This document shows positions 21,772 to 31,068 of a DNA stretch of 64,000 bases, piece by piece. The position numbers and the translations under genes are program-made. Source of the stretch: Alphaproteobacteria bacterium (lineage in GTDB: Bacteria; Pseudomonadota; Alphaproteobacteria; UBA828); assembly GCA_022826345.1 (NCBI GenBank), contig JAJDVB010000167.1:17252-81251 (forward strand). Reading direction: 5' to 3'. The stretch's first letter is position 1; every line of letters begins with the position of its first letter. The notes under the pieces were generated by a model. That model was not told where the DNA came from, searched no databases, and saw nothing but the letters and a program-made list of their open reading frames with translations.

Positions 21772-22737
21772 GTGACTGCTCTTACCGTCGAGGCCCGGCC
21801 GTCGCGTGCGGCCGGGCCGCCTCGGCCCCAACGGCCGGGCGCCGTGGCACGCCAGCAGCGGCGCACGGCCTACCTGCTGCTCGCGCCTTGCGTGATCGTT
21901 CTGCTGGCGCTCGCAATCTTTCCGCTGATCTTCTCCGGCACGCTCTCCTTCAAGGTCGACCCGCTCTACAACCCGGACGTGGCGCGCTTCGTCGGCTGGC
22001 GCAACTACAACGATCTGTTCGAGGACCGCCGCTTCTGGAACAGCATCGAGCTCACGGTGATATGGGCCGTCGTGGTCGTCTCGATTCAGATGGTCCTCGG
22101 CTTCTTCCTCGCAGTGCTGCTCGACCGCAAGATGCGGGGCGCGGGCCTCCTGCGCACGCTCATCATCATCCCGGTGTTCATCTCGCCCATCGCGATGGGG
22201 CTTACCTGGCGCTTCATCTTCGAGCCCGTCTCTGGCCTCGCCAACTGGATCCTCAACACCGGTTTCGGCCTTGAGAAGTGGACCTGGCTCTCGCACAAGG
22301 ATACGGCGCTGATGACGCTGATGTTGGTCGACTGCTGGCAGTGGACGCCCTTCATCGCGCTGATCCTGCTCGCCGGCATGCAGAGCATCTCGCCGGAGAT
22401 TACGGAAGCCGCGCGGCTCGACCGGGTGCGCGGCGTCACCTTCTACACGCGCATCGTGATTCCGTTGATCCGCCCGGTGATCATGGTGGTGATCCTGATC
22501 CGGCTCGTGGATTCGATCCGTATCTTCGATCTCAACTTCATCATGACCAAGGGTGGGCCGGGATCGTCGACGCTGCTCGCCAGCGTCTATGACTACACCA
22601 TATTCGAGCAGGGCCACCTCGGCCTGATGGCGGCCTATGGGTTCCTGATCCTGATCCTGATCAACATCGTCGTGCTTGCCTTCCTCAACACGCTATACCG
22701 AACGGAGAAGGCGGCGCGCGCCGCCGATGCGCCATGA
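21772..22737 (+). CDS. ABC transporter permease (MalF/UgpA type)
   Basis: A 321-residue inner-membrane permease: a cytoplasmic Pro/Arg-rich leader of about 30 residues, then six predicted membrane spans beginning at YLLLAPCVIVLLALAIFPL. The EAA loop that contacts the ATPase is in SPEITEAARLDRVRG. Start is GTG at 21772. It overlaps the next permease by 4 bases (ATGA), showing translational coupling. Confidence 0.9.
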   Translation: MTALTVEARPSRAAGPPRPQRPGAVARQQRRTAYLLLAPCVIVLLALAIFPLIFSGTLSFKVDPLYNPDVARFVGWRNYNDLFEDRRFWNSIELTVIWAVVVVSIQMVLGFFLAVLLDRKMRGAGLLRTLIIIPVFISPIAMGLTWRFIFEPVSGLANWILNTGFGLEKWTWLSHKDTALMTLMLVDCWQWTPFIALILLAGMQSISPEITEAARLDRVRGVTFYTRIVIPLIRPVIMVVILIRLVDSIRIFDLNFIMTKGGPGSSTLLASVYDYTIFEQGHLGLMAAYGFLILILINIVVLAFLNTLYRTEKAARAADAP

Positions 22738-23552
22738 CGTCGGTCTACACGCGCGCGATCAATATCCTCGCGGTGCTCGTCGTCGTCGTCTGGCTGATCC
22801 CGGTGCTGTGGGTGGCGCTCACCTCGGTGAAGCCTACCAACGTCATCAATGCCCCGGAGCCTACCTTCTATTCGTTCGAGCCGACCGGCGAGCACTACGT
22901 CGAAATCTTCGATCGCTTCCTCTTCGACCGGGCGATCGTGAACAGCCTGGTTACGGTCGGCGTCTCGACGCTGATCGTGATGATTCTCGCGCTGCCCGCG
23001 GCCTACGCGGTTGCGCGGATGGGGCTCATGGGGGGCGATACCTGGGCCCTTGTCATACTCTCATTGCGATTTATGCCGGGCGTGGTCGTCGTGCTGCCCT
23101 ACTTCAAGATGGCCAACTGGTTCGGTTTGATCGACACGCAAATCGTGCTCATCGTCGTCTATGTCGCCTTCGGGCTGCCGTTCGCGGTCTGGATTCTGCG
23201 CGGATTCCTGCTCGATTTGCCGAAGGAGGTGGAGGAGGCGGCGCGGCTTGACGGCCTGAGTTGGCTGCAGATCATCTTCCGATTAATTCTGCCGATGGCC
23301 GCACCCGGTATCGCGGTCACGGCCATCTTCACCTTCGTCTTCAGTTGGAACGAATATCTCTATGCGCTGTTTCTCACCTACGACAAGGCGACCACGATGC
23401 CGGTCGCGCTGCAGAAGACCATCGACCTCTACAACGTATTGTGGGGTTCGCTCAGCGCCGGCGCGGTGATACAGCTATTGCCCATGATCGCCGTCGTATT
23501 CCTCCTCCAGCGACACATCGCGCGCGGCCTCGCGCTCGGCGCGGTGAAATAG
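22734..23552 (+). CDS. ABC transporter permease (MalG/UgpE type)
   Basis: A 272-residue permease with six predicted spans and an EAA loop in PKEVEEAARLDGLSW. It ends with the short basic tail typical of MalG-like subunits. It pairs with the preceding MalF-type protein to form the channel. The ATG overlaps the previous stop, and the ATPase gene starts eight bases after its stop. Confidence 0.91.
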   Translation: MTSVYTRAINILAVLVVVVWLIPVLWVALTSVKPTNVINAPEPTFYSFEPTGEHYVEIFDRFLFDRAIVNSLVTVGVSTLIVMILALPAAYAVARMGLMGGDTWALVILSLRFMPGVVVVLPYFKMANWFGLIDTQIVLIVVYVAFGLPFAVWILRGFLLDLPKEVEEAARLDGLSWLQIIFRLILPMAAPGIAVTAIFTFVFSWNEYLYALFLTYDKATTMPVALQKTIDLYNVLWGSLSAGAVIQLLPMIAVVFLLQRHIARGLALGAVK

Positions 23553-23559
23553 GGCCGCC

Positions 23560-24645
23560 ATGAACGTCACGCTCAGGGGATTGGTAAAGCGTTTTCGCGA
23601 CGGCACCGAGGCCGTCAAGGGGATCGACCTCGACATTGCCAAGGGCGAGTTCCTGACCCTGCTCGGGCCGTCCGGATGCGGCAAGACCACGACGCTCCGC
23701 CTGATCGCGGGTCTGGAGGAGCCGACCGAAGGCACCATCGCGATCGGCGAACGGGACGTCACCAACGTCAATCCGGGAGACCGGGACGTCGCGATGGTCT
23801 TCCAGACTTACGCGCTCTATCCGCACATGACCGCACTGCAGAACATGACGCTTGGCCTCACGGTCGCCGGCATGTCCAAGGCCGAAGCGGTACAGAAAGC
23901 ACGCGAGACGGCGCAGCTGCTCAATATCGAGACGCTGCTCGAACGCAAGCCCGCCAAGCTCTCGGGCGGTGAGCGCCAGCGTGTCGCCCTCGGCCGCGCC
24001 ATGGTCCGCAGCCCCGCCTGCTACCTGATGGACGAGCCGCTCTCCAATCTCGACCTCAAGCTGCGCGAGCACATGCGGACCGAGCTCAAGCGCCTCCACC
24101 AGGCCTACAAGGTGACGACGATCTACGTGACTCACGACCAGGCAGAGGCACTGATTCTCTCCGACCGCGTGGCCGTGCTCAACAAGGGCGAGGTCCAGCA
24201 GGTAGCCGATCCGGTCACGATCTACGAGCGCCCGGCCAACATGTTCGTCGCCGACTTCATCGGCAGCCCCGGCATCAACTTCCTGGAGGGCGCGCTCAGC
24301 GAGGGCAGGGTCACGGTCGCCGGTCGCGCGCTAGAGGGCGCCGGCGCCGAGGGCAGCGGATCTATCGTCCTCGGCATCCGGCCCGAGGACGTGATCCTGC
24401 ATCCGCCGGGGGAAGGACTTATCGACGGGACCATCGAGTTCACGGAGTCTTACGGCGGCGTCATCATCGCCTTCATCTCACTCGACGGTGCCGACGGCCT
24501 GTTGGTCAACCGCGAGTACGTGGCGGCGAGCATGGACGTGCACGAGCCGGTCTCGATCGGCGCTCGGGTGGGTCTGGCTCTCCGCGCGAACCGCATCACG
24601 CTCTTCGACGCCGAATCCGGGCTCGCTCTGAACGCGGCGGGATAA
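23560..24645 (+). CDS. ABC transporter ATP-binding protein (MalK/UgpC type)
   Basis: A 361-residue ATPase: Walker A GPSGCGKTT, signature LSGGERQRVALGRAM, Walker B with YLMDEPLSNLD, and switch histidine in THDQAEA. A C-terminal TOBE/MalK-like regulatory domain follows (about 235-361, with IVLGIRPEDV). It completes a four-gene importer operon. The extra C-terminal domain is where MalK-type subunits receive regulatory input. Confidence 0.93.
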   Translation: MNVTLRGLVKRFRDGTEAVKGIDLDIAKGEFLTLLGPSGCGKTTTLRLIAGLEEPTEGTIAIGERDVTNVNPGDRDVAMVFQTYALYPHMTALQNMTLGLTVAGMSKAEAVQKARETAQLLNIETLLERKPAKLSGGERQRVALGRAMVRSPACYLMDEPLSNLDLKLREHMRTELKRLHQAYKVTTIYVTHDQAEALILSDRVAVLNKGEVQQVADPVTIYERPANMFVADFIGSPGINFLEGALSEGRVTVAGRALEGAGAEGSGSIVLGIRPEDVILHPPGEGLIDGTIEFTESYGGVIIAFISLDGADGLLVNREYVAASMDVHEPVSIGARVGLALRANRITLFDAESGLALNAAG

Positions 24646-24694
24646 GCGTTCGCCCGGCGACGGGCTTGGATATTCCAACTCCGATGAAGGTGTG

Positions 24695-26593
24695 ATGGCG
24701 CGGCGCGAGCGACGACGAGCCACGGGGCAGGCCGCCGGCGGCCTGGTCGACGACATGCTTCGCGCCGCGCTCGCCCATCATCGGGCGGGCCGCGCCGAGG
24801 CCGCGGCGGCGCTCTACCAGCGGGTCCTGCGCCAGAGTCCCGGCCATGCGGACGCGCTGCATCTCTTCGGCGTGCTCCATGCCCAGGCGGGTCGGCTCGA
24901 GGAGGCGCTGCCGCTGCTGACGAAGGCCGCACGCCGGGCGCCTCGCAACGCCGGCTTTCTGAACGATCTCGCCAACGTCTTCAACGGCCTGGGCCGCTTC
25001 GACGAGGCCGAGGCGCACTACCGCCGCGCCGCCGCCTTCGACAAGAGCAACGCCGACATCCGCTACAACTTCGGTCATGCGCTACGCGCAGCGGGCCGCC
25101 CAGCCGACGCAGTCGAGTGGTTCGAGAAGGCGCTCGCGATCCGCCCCGATCACCGGTCGGCGCGATCGGAGCTGGGCCTCGCGCTGCTGGAGATCGGCCG
25201 CGCGGAGGATGCGGTAGCTGCGCTGCGGCATGCGGTTGCGCTCAATGAGGGCGCGGCGAGCGCGCATTCCGACCTCGGCAACGCATTGCAGGAAGTCGGC
25301 GCGCTAGAGGAGGCCGAGTCCAGCCTCCGTCGCGCGATCGACCTCGACCCGCGGCTGGCGGCGGCCCATGCTAATCTCGGCAACGTGCTGCAGGACCTCC
25401 ACCGCGTGGGGGAGGCGGAGGCCGCCTATCGCGAAGCCATCGCCCTCGACGTCGAGTACGCGGCGGCGCATGCCAATCTCGGCAATGCCCTCAAGCGCCT
25501 GGGCCGCGAAAACGAGGCGGCCGCGAGCCTGGAGCGCGCCCTGGAGCTGAAGCCGGACAACGCGACCTACCGCGCCAACCTCGGCATGGTCCACGTGGCT
25601 CGTGGCGATACCGACGCGGCGCTCGCCTGCTTCGGCCGCGCGGCCGAGCGCCGCCACGGCCCGCCGCTGACACCTGCCCTGCTGACCCAGAGGGACGAAC
25701 GGCCAGCAGTCCCAGTTGCTCCGTTCAAGCTTCAGCACGATGCCGAGCAGATTCGCCGGCTCTGTAGCGACGGTCGCATCGATCCGTCGTTCGACAGGAT
25801 CGCCGACATCTACGAGCAGGTGCTCGCCGCATTGCCTCCCGATGCGCCGCCGGACGAACCGATCGACCTCGACGAGCGGGAGTGGCGGCGCATCGCACCC
25901 GCCTACAACCGCCCGCTGCACTTCCCGGAGGCCCCGGCCGCGTCCGACGGCGCGGTAAGCCCGGACCTGGATACGGACGAGATCGAACGCACCTATCGCG
26001 AGAGCGCGCCCAATCTCGTGGTCGTCGACGACTTCCTGACCGCGGATGCGCTGGAGCGGCTGTGGCGCTTCTGCCTGGATGCCACGGTCTGGTACCAGGT
26101 GAAGCGCGGCTACCTCGGCGCGTATCTGGTGGACGGCTTCGGCACAGCGCTCGCGCTCCAGATCGCGGATGAGTTGCGCGCGAGCCTCCCCGGCATCTTC
26201 GGACCTCACCGGCTGGAGCAGCTCTGGGCCTACAAGTACGATTCCCGACTGCAGGGGATCGCCACTCACGCCGACTTCGCGGCGGTCAACGTCAACTTCT
26301 GGGTGACACCCGATGAGGCCAACCGCGATCCAGCCTCCGGCGGGCTGGTGGTCCACAAGGCCCACGCGCCATCGGACTGGGCCTTCCGCACTTACAACGC
26401 CGACAGCGCCCGCATGGCACAGTTCCTGGAGGAAGCCGGCGACGAGTCGGTGACGGTGCCCTACCGGCAAAACCGCGTGGTGATCTTCGACTCCGACCTC
26501 TTTCACCGCACCGACGATCTCGACTTCCGCCCCGGCTACGAGAACCGGCGCATCAACGTGACCATGCTCTTCGGCAACCGCGGCGAGCGGTAG
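24695..26593 (+). CDS. TPR-repeat protein with C-terminal 2-oxoglutarate/Fe(II) oxygenase-like domain
   Basis: About 632 residues in two parts. Residues 20-315 are roughly eight tandem 34-residue tetratricopeptide repeats, with repeated ANLGN and EAEAAYREAI patterns. After a linker, residues 440-632 show the residues expected of a double-stranded beta-helix oxygenase: the His-X-Asp facial pair in THADF (His525, Asp527), a distal FHRTDD histidine (His604), and an arginine after it (ENRRINV, Arg618/619) that could bind 2-oxoglutarate. Such fusions hydroxylate protein or peptide side chains in other systems; here the substrate is unknown. No signal peptide. ATG chosen over an adjacent GTG; GAAGG precedes it. 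Domain order is seen, the oxygenase call is inferred. Confidence 0.8.
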   Translation: MARRERRRATGQAAGGLVDDMLRAALAHHRAGRAEAAAALYQRVLRQSPGHADALHLFGVLHAQAGRLEEALPLLTKAARRAPRNAGFLNDLANVFNGLGRFDEAEAHYRRAAAFDKSNADIRYNFGHALRAAGRPADAVEWFEKALAIRPDHRSARSELGLALLEIGRAEDAVAALRHAVALNEGAASAHSDLGNALQEVGALEEAESSLRRAIDLDPRLAAAHANLGNVLQDLHRVGEAEAAYREAIALDVEYAAAHANLGNALKRLGRENEAAASLERALELKPDNATYRANLGMVHVARGDTDAALACFGRAAERRHGPPLTPALLTQRDERPAVPVAPFKLQHDAEQIRRLCSDGRIDPSFDRIADIYEQVLAALPPDAPPDEPIDLDEREWRRIAPAYNRPLHFPEAPAASDGAVSPDLDTDEIERTYRESAPNLVVVDDFLTADALERLWRFCLDATVWYQVKRGYLGAYLVDGFGTALALQIADELRASLPGIFGPHRLEQLWAYKYDSRLQGIATHADFAAVNVNFWVTPDEANRDPASGGLVVHKAHAPSDWAFRTYNADSARMAQFLEEAGDESVTVPYRQNRVVIFDSDLFHRTDDLDFRPGYENRRINVTMLFGNRGER

Positions 26594-26594
26594 A

Positions 26595-26627
26595 ATTGGG
26601 CCCCGCGCGACCCAATATGAGGCGCGG
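26595..26627 (+). promoter_or_regulatory. Two mutually exclusive hairpins before the glutamine-synthetase-like gene
   Basis: ATTGGG (26595-26600) can pair with CCCAAT (26611-26616). Alternatively CCGCGC (26603-26608) can pair with GCGCGG (26622-26627), which covers the first bases of the Shine-Dalgarno GGAGAGG. The two structures cannot form together, so the leader could switch translation. Chance pairing in GC-rich DNA is a real alternative. Confidence 0.3.
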
Positions 26628-26636
26628 AGAGGACTC

Positions 26637-27995
26637 ATGACCGACGGTCACCGGGCGATCGAGGCCTGGCTCAGAGAGCGGAACATCGTCGAGGTCGAGT
26701 GCATCGTGCCCGACCTTGCGGGCGTGCCGCGCGGCAAGATTCTGCCCACGGACAAGTTCATCGAGGGACTCGCCGGCGGCCAGCACCGGCTGCCCAAGAA
26801 CGTGCTCGTCCATACGCTCACCGGCGACTTTCCGCCGCCCGGCGCCGTCTCCATCGACGTGAGCGACGGCGACTTCGTGCTGGAGCCGGACTCCGCGACG
26901 CTCACGCTCGTGCCCTGGTACGACGAGCCCACCGCGCAGGTGATCGCCGATTGCGTGCTGCGCAACGGTGGGCATTCGCCCTTTTACTCCCGCCGCGTGC
27001 TTGTGAGCCTGCTGGAGCGCTTCGCCGAGCGCGGCTGGCACCCTGTGATCGCGCCGGAAATCGAGTTCTACCTGGTGGAGAAGAACACCGACCCGGACCA
27101 GCCGCTCAAGCCGCCCATCGGCGCCTCCGGCCGGCGCGAGGCAGGGCGCCAGGAGTTCGGCATCGACGCGGTCAACGAGTTCGATCCCTTCTTCGTGGAC
27201 CTCTATGACTACTGCGAGGCCCAAGGGCTCGACATTGACACGCTGAATCACGAGAGCGGGGCCGGGCAGGTGGAGATCAACTTCCGTCACGGCGAGGCGC
27301 TGCGGCTTGCCGACCAGGTGTTCGTCTTCAAGCGCACGGTGCGCCAGACCGCCCAACGCCACGGCTTCTACGCGACCTTCATGGCGAAGCCGATGCAGAG
27401 CGAGCCCGGCAGCGCCATGCACGTGCACCAGTCGGTCTACGAGGGCGCAGACCGCCGGCCACTCTTCTCCGACGAGGACGGGGCCGAGTCGGCAGCCTTC
27501 CGCCACTATCTCGGCGGCCTGCAGCGCTTCTTGCCGGTCTTCACGCCACTCATGGCGCCCAACGTCAACTCCTATCGCCGGCTCCGGTTCGGCGCGAGCA
27601 AGCCGTTCAACGTCGGCTGGGGCTACGACAACCGCATCGCGGGGCTGCGCGTGCCGGACGCGCCGCCCCAGAACCGCCGGGTCGAGAACCGCCTGCCGGG
27701 CTCGGACACCAATCCCTACCTCGCCATCGCGGCCACGCTGGCCGCCGGCTATCTCGGCATGACGCAGGCGCTGGAGCCCTCACCGCCGGTGGAGGGTGAA
27801 GAGACCGGCGCGTTCGAGACCTTGCCGCTCGATCTCAGGACCGCGCTCGTGCAGTTCGAGTCCTCGGACGAGGCGTGCGCCATGTTCGGGGATAGTTTCG
27901 TCAAGGGCCTCACCGAGGTGGTGCGCGCCGAATACGACGCCTACCTGCGCGTCGTAAGCTCCTGGGAGCGCAAGTTCCTTCTGCTGGCCGTGTGA
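26637..27995 (+). CDS. puuA: Glutamine-synthetase family, gamma-glutamylputrescine synthetase-like
   Basis: A 452-residue glutamine-synthetase-fold ligase. It has the N-terminal beta-grasp part (VECIVPDLAGVPRGK), catalytic-domain motifs EIEFYLVEK, AGQVEINF and GSAMHVHQS, and a conserved RVENRLPGSDTNPYLA near the C-terminus. The LAGVPRGK start and length are those of the PuuA-like group that adds glutamate to putrescine or other amines, rather than GlnA. The next gene overlaps it and encodes the matching PuuB-type oxidase, and a polyamine importer converges on them, which supports amine catabolism. ATG 4 bases after GGAGAGG. Confidence 0.88.
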   Translation: MTDGHRAIEAWLRERNIVEVECIVPDLAGVPRGKILPTDKFIEGLAGGQHRLPKNVLVHTLTGDFPPPGAVSIDVSDGDFVLEPDSATLTLVPWYDEPTAQVIADCVLRNGGHSPFYSRRVLVSLLERFAERGWHPVIAPEIEFYLVEKNTDPDQPLKPPIGASGRREAGRQEFGIDAVNEFDPFFVDLYDYCEAQGLDIDTLNHESGAGQVEINFRHGEALRLADQVFVFKRTVRQTAQRHGFYATFMAKPMQSEPGSAMHVHQSVYEGADRRPLFSDEDGAESAAFRHYLGGLQRFLPVFTPLMAPNVNSYRRLRFGASKPFNVGWGYDNRIAGLRVPDAPPQNRRVENRLPGSDTNPYLAIAATLAAGYLGMTQALEPSPPVEGEETGAFETLPLDLRTALVQFESSDEACAMFGDSFVKGLTEVVRAEYDAYLRVVSSWERKFLLLAV

Positions 27996-29305
27996 TGGGC
28001 GCGGCGGCCCGCGCCGAGCGCTACGCCCAGCACGACGGCGCCGCACCCACCTGGTACGAGGCGAGCGCAAGAACGCACCCCACTTGGCCCGCGCTCGATG
28101 CGGACGTGCGCGCCGACGTCTGCGTCATCGGGGGCGGCTATACCGGGCTCTCCTGCGCGCTCCACCTCGCCGAGCGCGGCTATCGCATGGTCCTGCTCGA
28201 AGCGCGGCGCATCGGCAACGGCGCATCGGGCCGCAACGGCGGGCAGCTCGGCAGCGGGCACCGACGGGATCAGCCCACCCTGGAGCGGGAGCTTGGCCAA
28301 GAACACGCGCAGCTCCTCTGGTCCATGGCCGAGGAGGCGAAGGTGCTCGTACGCGATCGGATCGCTCGGCACGGAATTAACTGCGACCTCAAGCCCGGCA
28401 TCGCCATCGCAGCCCACCGCCCGCGCCACGCCCGCGCGCTGGTCCGCGAGGCGGACCATCTTCGCGCCCGCTACGGGTACGAGCAGATCGAGGCGCTGGA
28501 CCGTGCTGCGCTGCGCGCCGAGGTGGCGTCAGAGGATTTTTACGGTGGCCTTATGGATCGGGGCGCGGGTCACCTGCACCCGCTCGATTATGCGCGCGGC
28601 CTCGCTCAGGCGGCGGCGGAAGCGGGCGTCGATATCCGTGAGAGGACGCCCGTCACCGGGCTTGCGTCCGGCGCGCCCTGCACGGTCTCGGCCGGGCCGC
28701 ACACGGTTACGGCGGACGCGGTCGTGCTCGCCTGCAACGGCTATCTCGACGCGCTGGACCCCGGCTGCGGCAAGCGCGTCATGCCGATCCACAACTTCAT
28801 CCTGGCGACGGAGCCTCTCGGCGAGGCGCGCGCCTGGGCGCTGATCCCTAACGATGTCGCTGTCGTCGATACCCGCTTCGTGGTGAACTACTTTCGCCTT
28901 TCGCACGACGGGCGGCTCCTCTTCGGCGGCGGCGAGACCACCAGCAGCCGCCTTCCTGCCGATCCTGGCCCACTCGTTCGGCGCTGCATGCTGCGCATCT
29001 TCCCGCAGCTCGCCGATGTGCATGTCGACCATGCCTGGGGCGGGACGCTTGCCATCACGCGCACCCGGATGCCGAGCATCGGCCGGCTCGAAGGCGGGCT
29101 CTACTACGGCCAGGGCTACTCCGGCCACGGCGTGGCGCTGGCGACGCTGGGCGGCGCGCTCATCGCCGAGGCGATCTCAGGCACGCTGGAGCGCTTCGAC
29201 ATCTTCGCGCGGCTGCCGCAGCCGCCCTTCCCCGGTGGCCGGTTCCTGCGCTGGCCGACGCTCGCGCTCGCGCTCACCTACGGCGCACTCCGCGACCGGC
29301 TGTGA
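27995..29305 (+). CDS. puuB: FAD-dependent oxidoreductase, gamma-glutamylputrescine oxidase-like
   Basis: A 436-residue DAO-family flavoprotein: a short N-terminal TWYEASA segment, dinucleotide-binding CVIGGGYTGLSCALHLAERG, the GRNGGQLGSGHRRD motif typical of PuuB-like enzymes, and a C-terminal GQGYSGHGVALATLGG. It should oxidise a gamma-glutamyl amine to an aldehyde with release of ammonia and H2O2. Its ATG overlaps the ligase stop (TGATG), so the two enzymes are coupled. Confidence 0.88.
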   Translation: MGAAARAERYAQHDGAAPTWYEASARTHPTWPALDADVRADVCVIGGGYTGLSCALHLAERGYRMVLLEARRIGNGASGRNGGQLGSGHRRDQPTLERELGQEHAQLLWSMAEEAKVLVRDRIARHGINCDLKPGIAIAAHRPRHARALVREADHLRARYGYEQIEALDRAALRAEVASEDFYGGLMDRGAGHLHPLDYARGLAQAAAEAGVDIRERTPVTGLASGAPCTVSAGPHTVTADAVVLACNGYLDALDPGCGKRVMPIHNFILATEPLGEARAWALIPNDVAVVDTRFVVNYFRLSHDGRLLFGGGETTSSRLPADPGPLVRRCMLRIFPQLADVHVDHAWGGTLAITRTRMPSIGRLEGGLYYGQGYSGHGVALATLGGALIAEAISGTLERFDIFARLPQPPFPGGRFLRWPTLALALTYGALRDRL

Positions 29306-29314
29306 GGGAGGGCG

Positions 29315-30130
29315 CTACGGCCCTGCCGCCTGCGCTTCTCGCTCGCGGATGACCATGGCGCGCTTATTGATGAGGCTGGCGGCGATCACGCCGGTGGCGA
29401 CGATCCCCACCAGCACCGTGGAGACCGCGTTGATCTCCGGCGTCACGCCCAGGCGCACCTGGGAATAAATCTTCATCGGCAGCGTGGTCGAGCCGGGGCC
29501 GCTGGTGAACGACGCGATCACGAGATCGTCGAGCGAGAGCGTGAACGCCAGAAGCCAGCCCGCGACCAGCGCCGGGCTGATGATCGGCAGCGTGACCGCG
29601 AAGAAGGTCTTGACCGGTGGCGCACCGAGGTCCATCGCCGCTTCCTCCAGCGAGCGGTCCATGGTGAGCAGGCGGGACTGCACCACCACCGCCACGTAAG
29701 CCATCGAGAAGGTGATATGGGCCACCGTCACGGTCCAGTAGCCGCGCGCCCAGGAGAGTGCGACGAAGAGCAGCAGCATGGAGAGGCCGGTGATGACCTC
29801 GGGCATGACCAGCGGCGCGTAGACCATGCCCGAGAACAGCGTGCGGCCGGGAAAGCGCCCGAGCCGGGCCAGCGCCAGCCCCGCGAGGGTGCCGAGCACC
29901 AGCGCCATGGTGGACGAGACGAAGGCGACCTTCAGCGTCATCCAGGCGGCGTCGAGCAGAAGCTTGTTCTCCACCACCGCGACGTACCACTTGGTGGAGA
30001 ACCCGGCCCAAACGGTCACGAGCTTCGATTCATTGAAGGAATAGATGATGAGCAGAAGGATCGGGATGTAGAGGAAGGCGAAGCCCAGAGTGAGCGCCGC
30101 CAGGTTGATCCCGCTGAGCCCCCGCCGCAT
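29315..30130 (-). CDS. potI: Polyamine ABC transporter permease, PotI-like
   Basis: A 271-residue permease with six predicted spans and an EAA loop in SLEEAAMDLGAPPVKTF. The opening FLYIPILLLIIYSFNES is typical of PotC/PotI. It is the last gene of a minus-strand importer operon and ends 9 bases from the oncoming PuuB-like stop. Its ATG overlaps the PotH-like stop by one base. Confidence 0.9.
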   Translation of the reverse strand: MRRGLSGINLAALTLGFAFLYIPILLLIIYSFNESKLVTVWAGFSTKWYVAVVENKLLLDAAWMTLKVAFVSSTMALVLGTLAGLALARLGRFPGRTLFSGMVYAPLVMPEVITGLSMLLLFVALSWARGYWTVTVAHITFSMAYVAVVVQSRLLTMDRSLEEAAMDLGAPPVKTFFAVTLPIISPALVAGWLLAFTLSLDDLVIASFTSGPGSTTLPMKIYSQVRLGVTPEINAVSTVLVGIVATGVIAASLINKRAMVIREREAQAAGP

Positions 30131-31068
30131 CAGGTCCCCGCCTCCCGCTCCCGCTGGGCCTGCTGGTGGCGCTGGAACAGCACGATGGGCACGATCAACA
30201 CCAGCAGCAGGATCACGGCGACCGCCGATGCCACCGGCCAGTCGCGGTTGCTGAAGAACTCGGTCCAGAGTATGCGCCCGATCATCAGCGTGCCGGAGCC
30301 GCCAAGCAGGTCGGGGATCACGAACTCGCCCACCGCCGGGATAAACACCAGGAAGCAGCCGGCAACGATGCCGGGCCGGGCCAGCGGCACGGTGATCTTC
30401 CAGAACGCGCCGGCCGGCCGGCAGCCGAGGTCGGCAGCGGCTTCCAGCAGCGAGCGGTCCATCCGCACCAGGTTGGCGTAGAGCGGCAGGACCATGAACG
30501 GCAGGTACGAGTAGACGATGCCGATGTAGACCGCGATGTCGGTGTTGAGGATGATCAGCGGCTCGTCGATCACGCCGATCCAGCGGAGCACCCCGTTGAG
30601 CATCCCCTCGTTCTTGAGGATGCCGATCCAGGCGTAGACCCGGATCAGGAACGAGGTCCAGAAGGGCAGGATTACCATCATCACCAGGCTCGCCTGCCAG
30701 GCGCGGGGCGCGCGGGCCATGGCGTAGGCGATGGGGAAGCCCACCACCAGCGCAATCGCGGTCGAGATCGCCGCGATCTTGAGGCTGTTGGCGTAGGCGC
30801 GGATGTAGAGGCTGTCCTCGATCAGCAGCCGGTAGTTGTCGCCGACGGCGAAGAGCTCGAAGGAGCCGCCCTCGGGCCAGGCGAAGAGCGGCGTGTAGGG
30901 CGGAATCGCGAGCTGGACCTCGGCCACGCTGATCTTGAGCACGATCGCGAAGGGGACGAGGAAGAAGAAGAGCAGCCACAAATAGGGGCTCGCGATCACC
31001 GAGCCGCGCCCGAGCAGCCCCCGTGCGCGCGTCCGCTCCCGGCGTTCGCGCCCGGCTCTCACGCTCAT
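30130..31068 (-). CDS. potH: Polyamine ABC transporter permease, PotH-like
   Basis: A 312-residue permease: a basic Arg-rich cytoplasmic leader (1-25), then spans beginning PYLWLLFFFLVPFAIVLK, the conserved ILPFWTSFLIRVYAWIGIL stretch and an EAA loop in SLLEAAADLGCRPAGAF. These match PotB/PotH subunits. It overlaps the ATPase gene by 4 bases and the PotI-like gene by 1. Confidence 0.91.
   Translation of the reverse strand: MSVRAGRERRERTRARGLLGRGSVIASPYLWLLFFFLVPFAIVLKISVAEVQLAIPPYTPLFAWPEGGSFELFAVGDNYRLLIEDSLYIRAYANSLKIAAISTAIALVVGFPIAYAMARAPRAWQASLVMMVILPFWTSFLIRVYAWIGILKNEGMLNGVLRWIGVIDEPLIILNTDIAVYIGIVYSYLPFMVLPLYANLVRMDRSLLEAAADLGCRPAGAFWKITVPLARPGIVAGCFLVFIPAVGEFVIPDLLGGSGTLMIGRILWTEFFSNRDWPVASAVAVILLLVLIVPIVLFQRHQQAQREREAGT

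Noticed and set aside
20409..21866. A 485-codon open frame on the minus strand opposite the substrate-binding protein gene
   Set aside because: It is an antisense shadow in GC-rich DNA; it has no recognisable domain and the plus-strand protein has clear family motifs.
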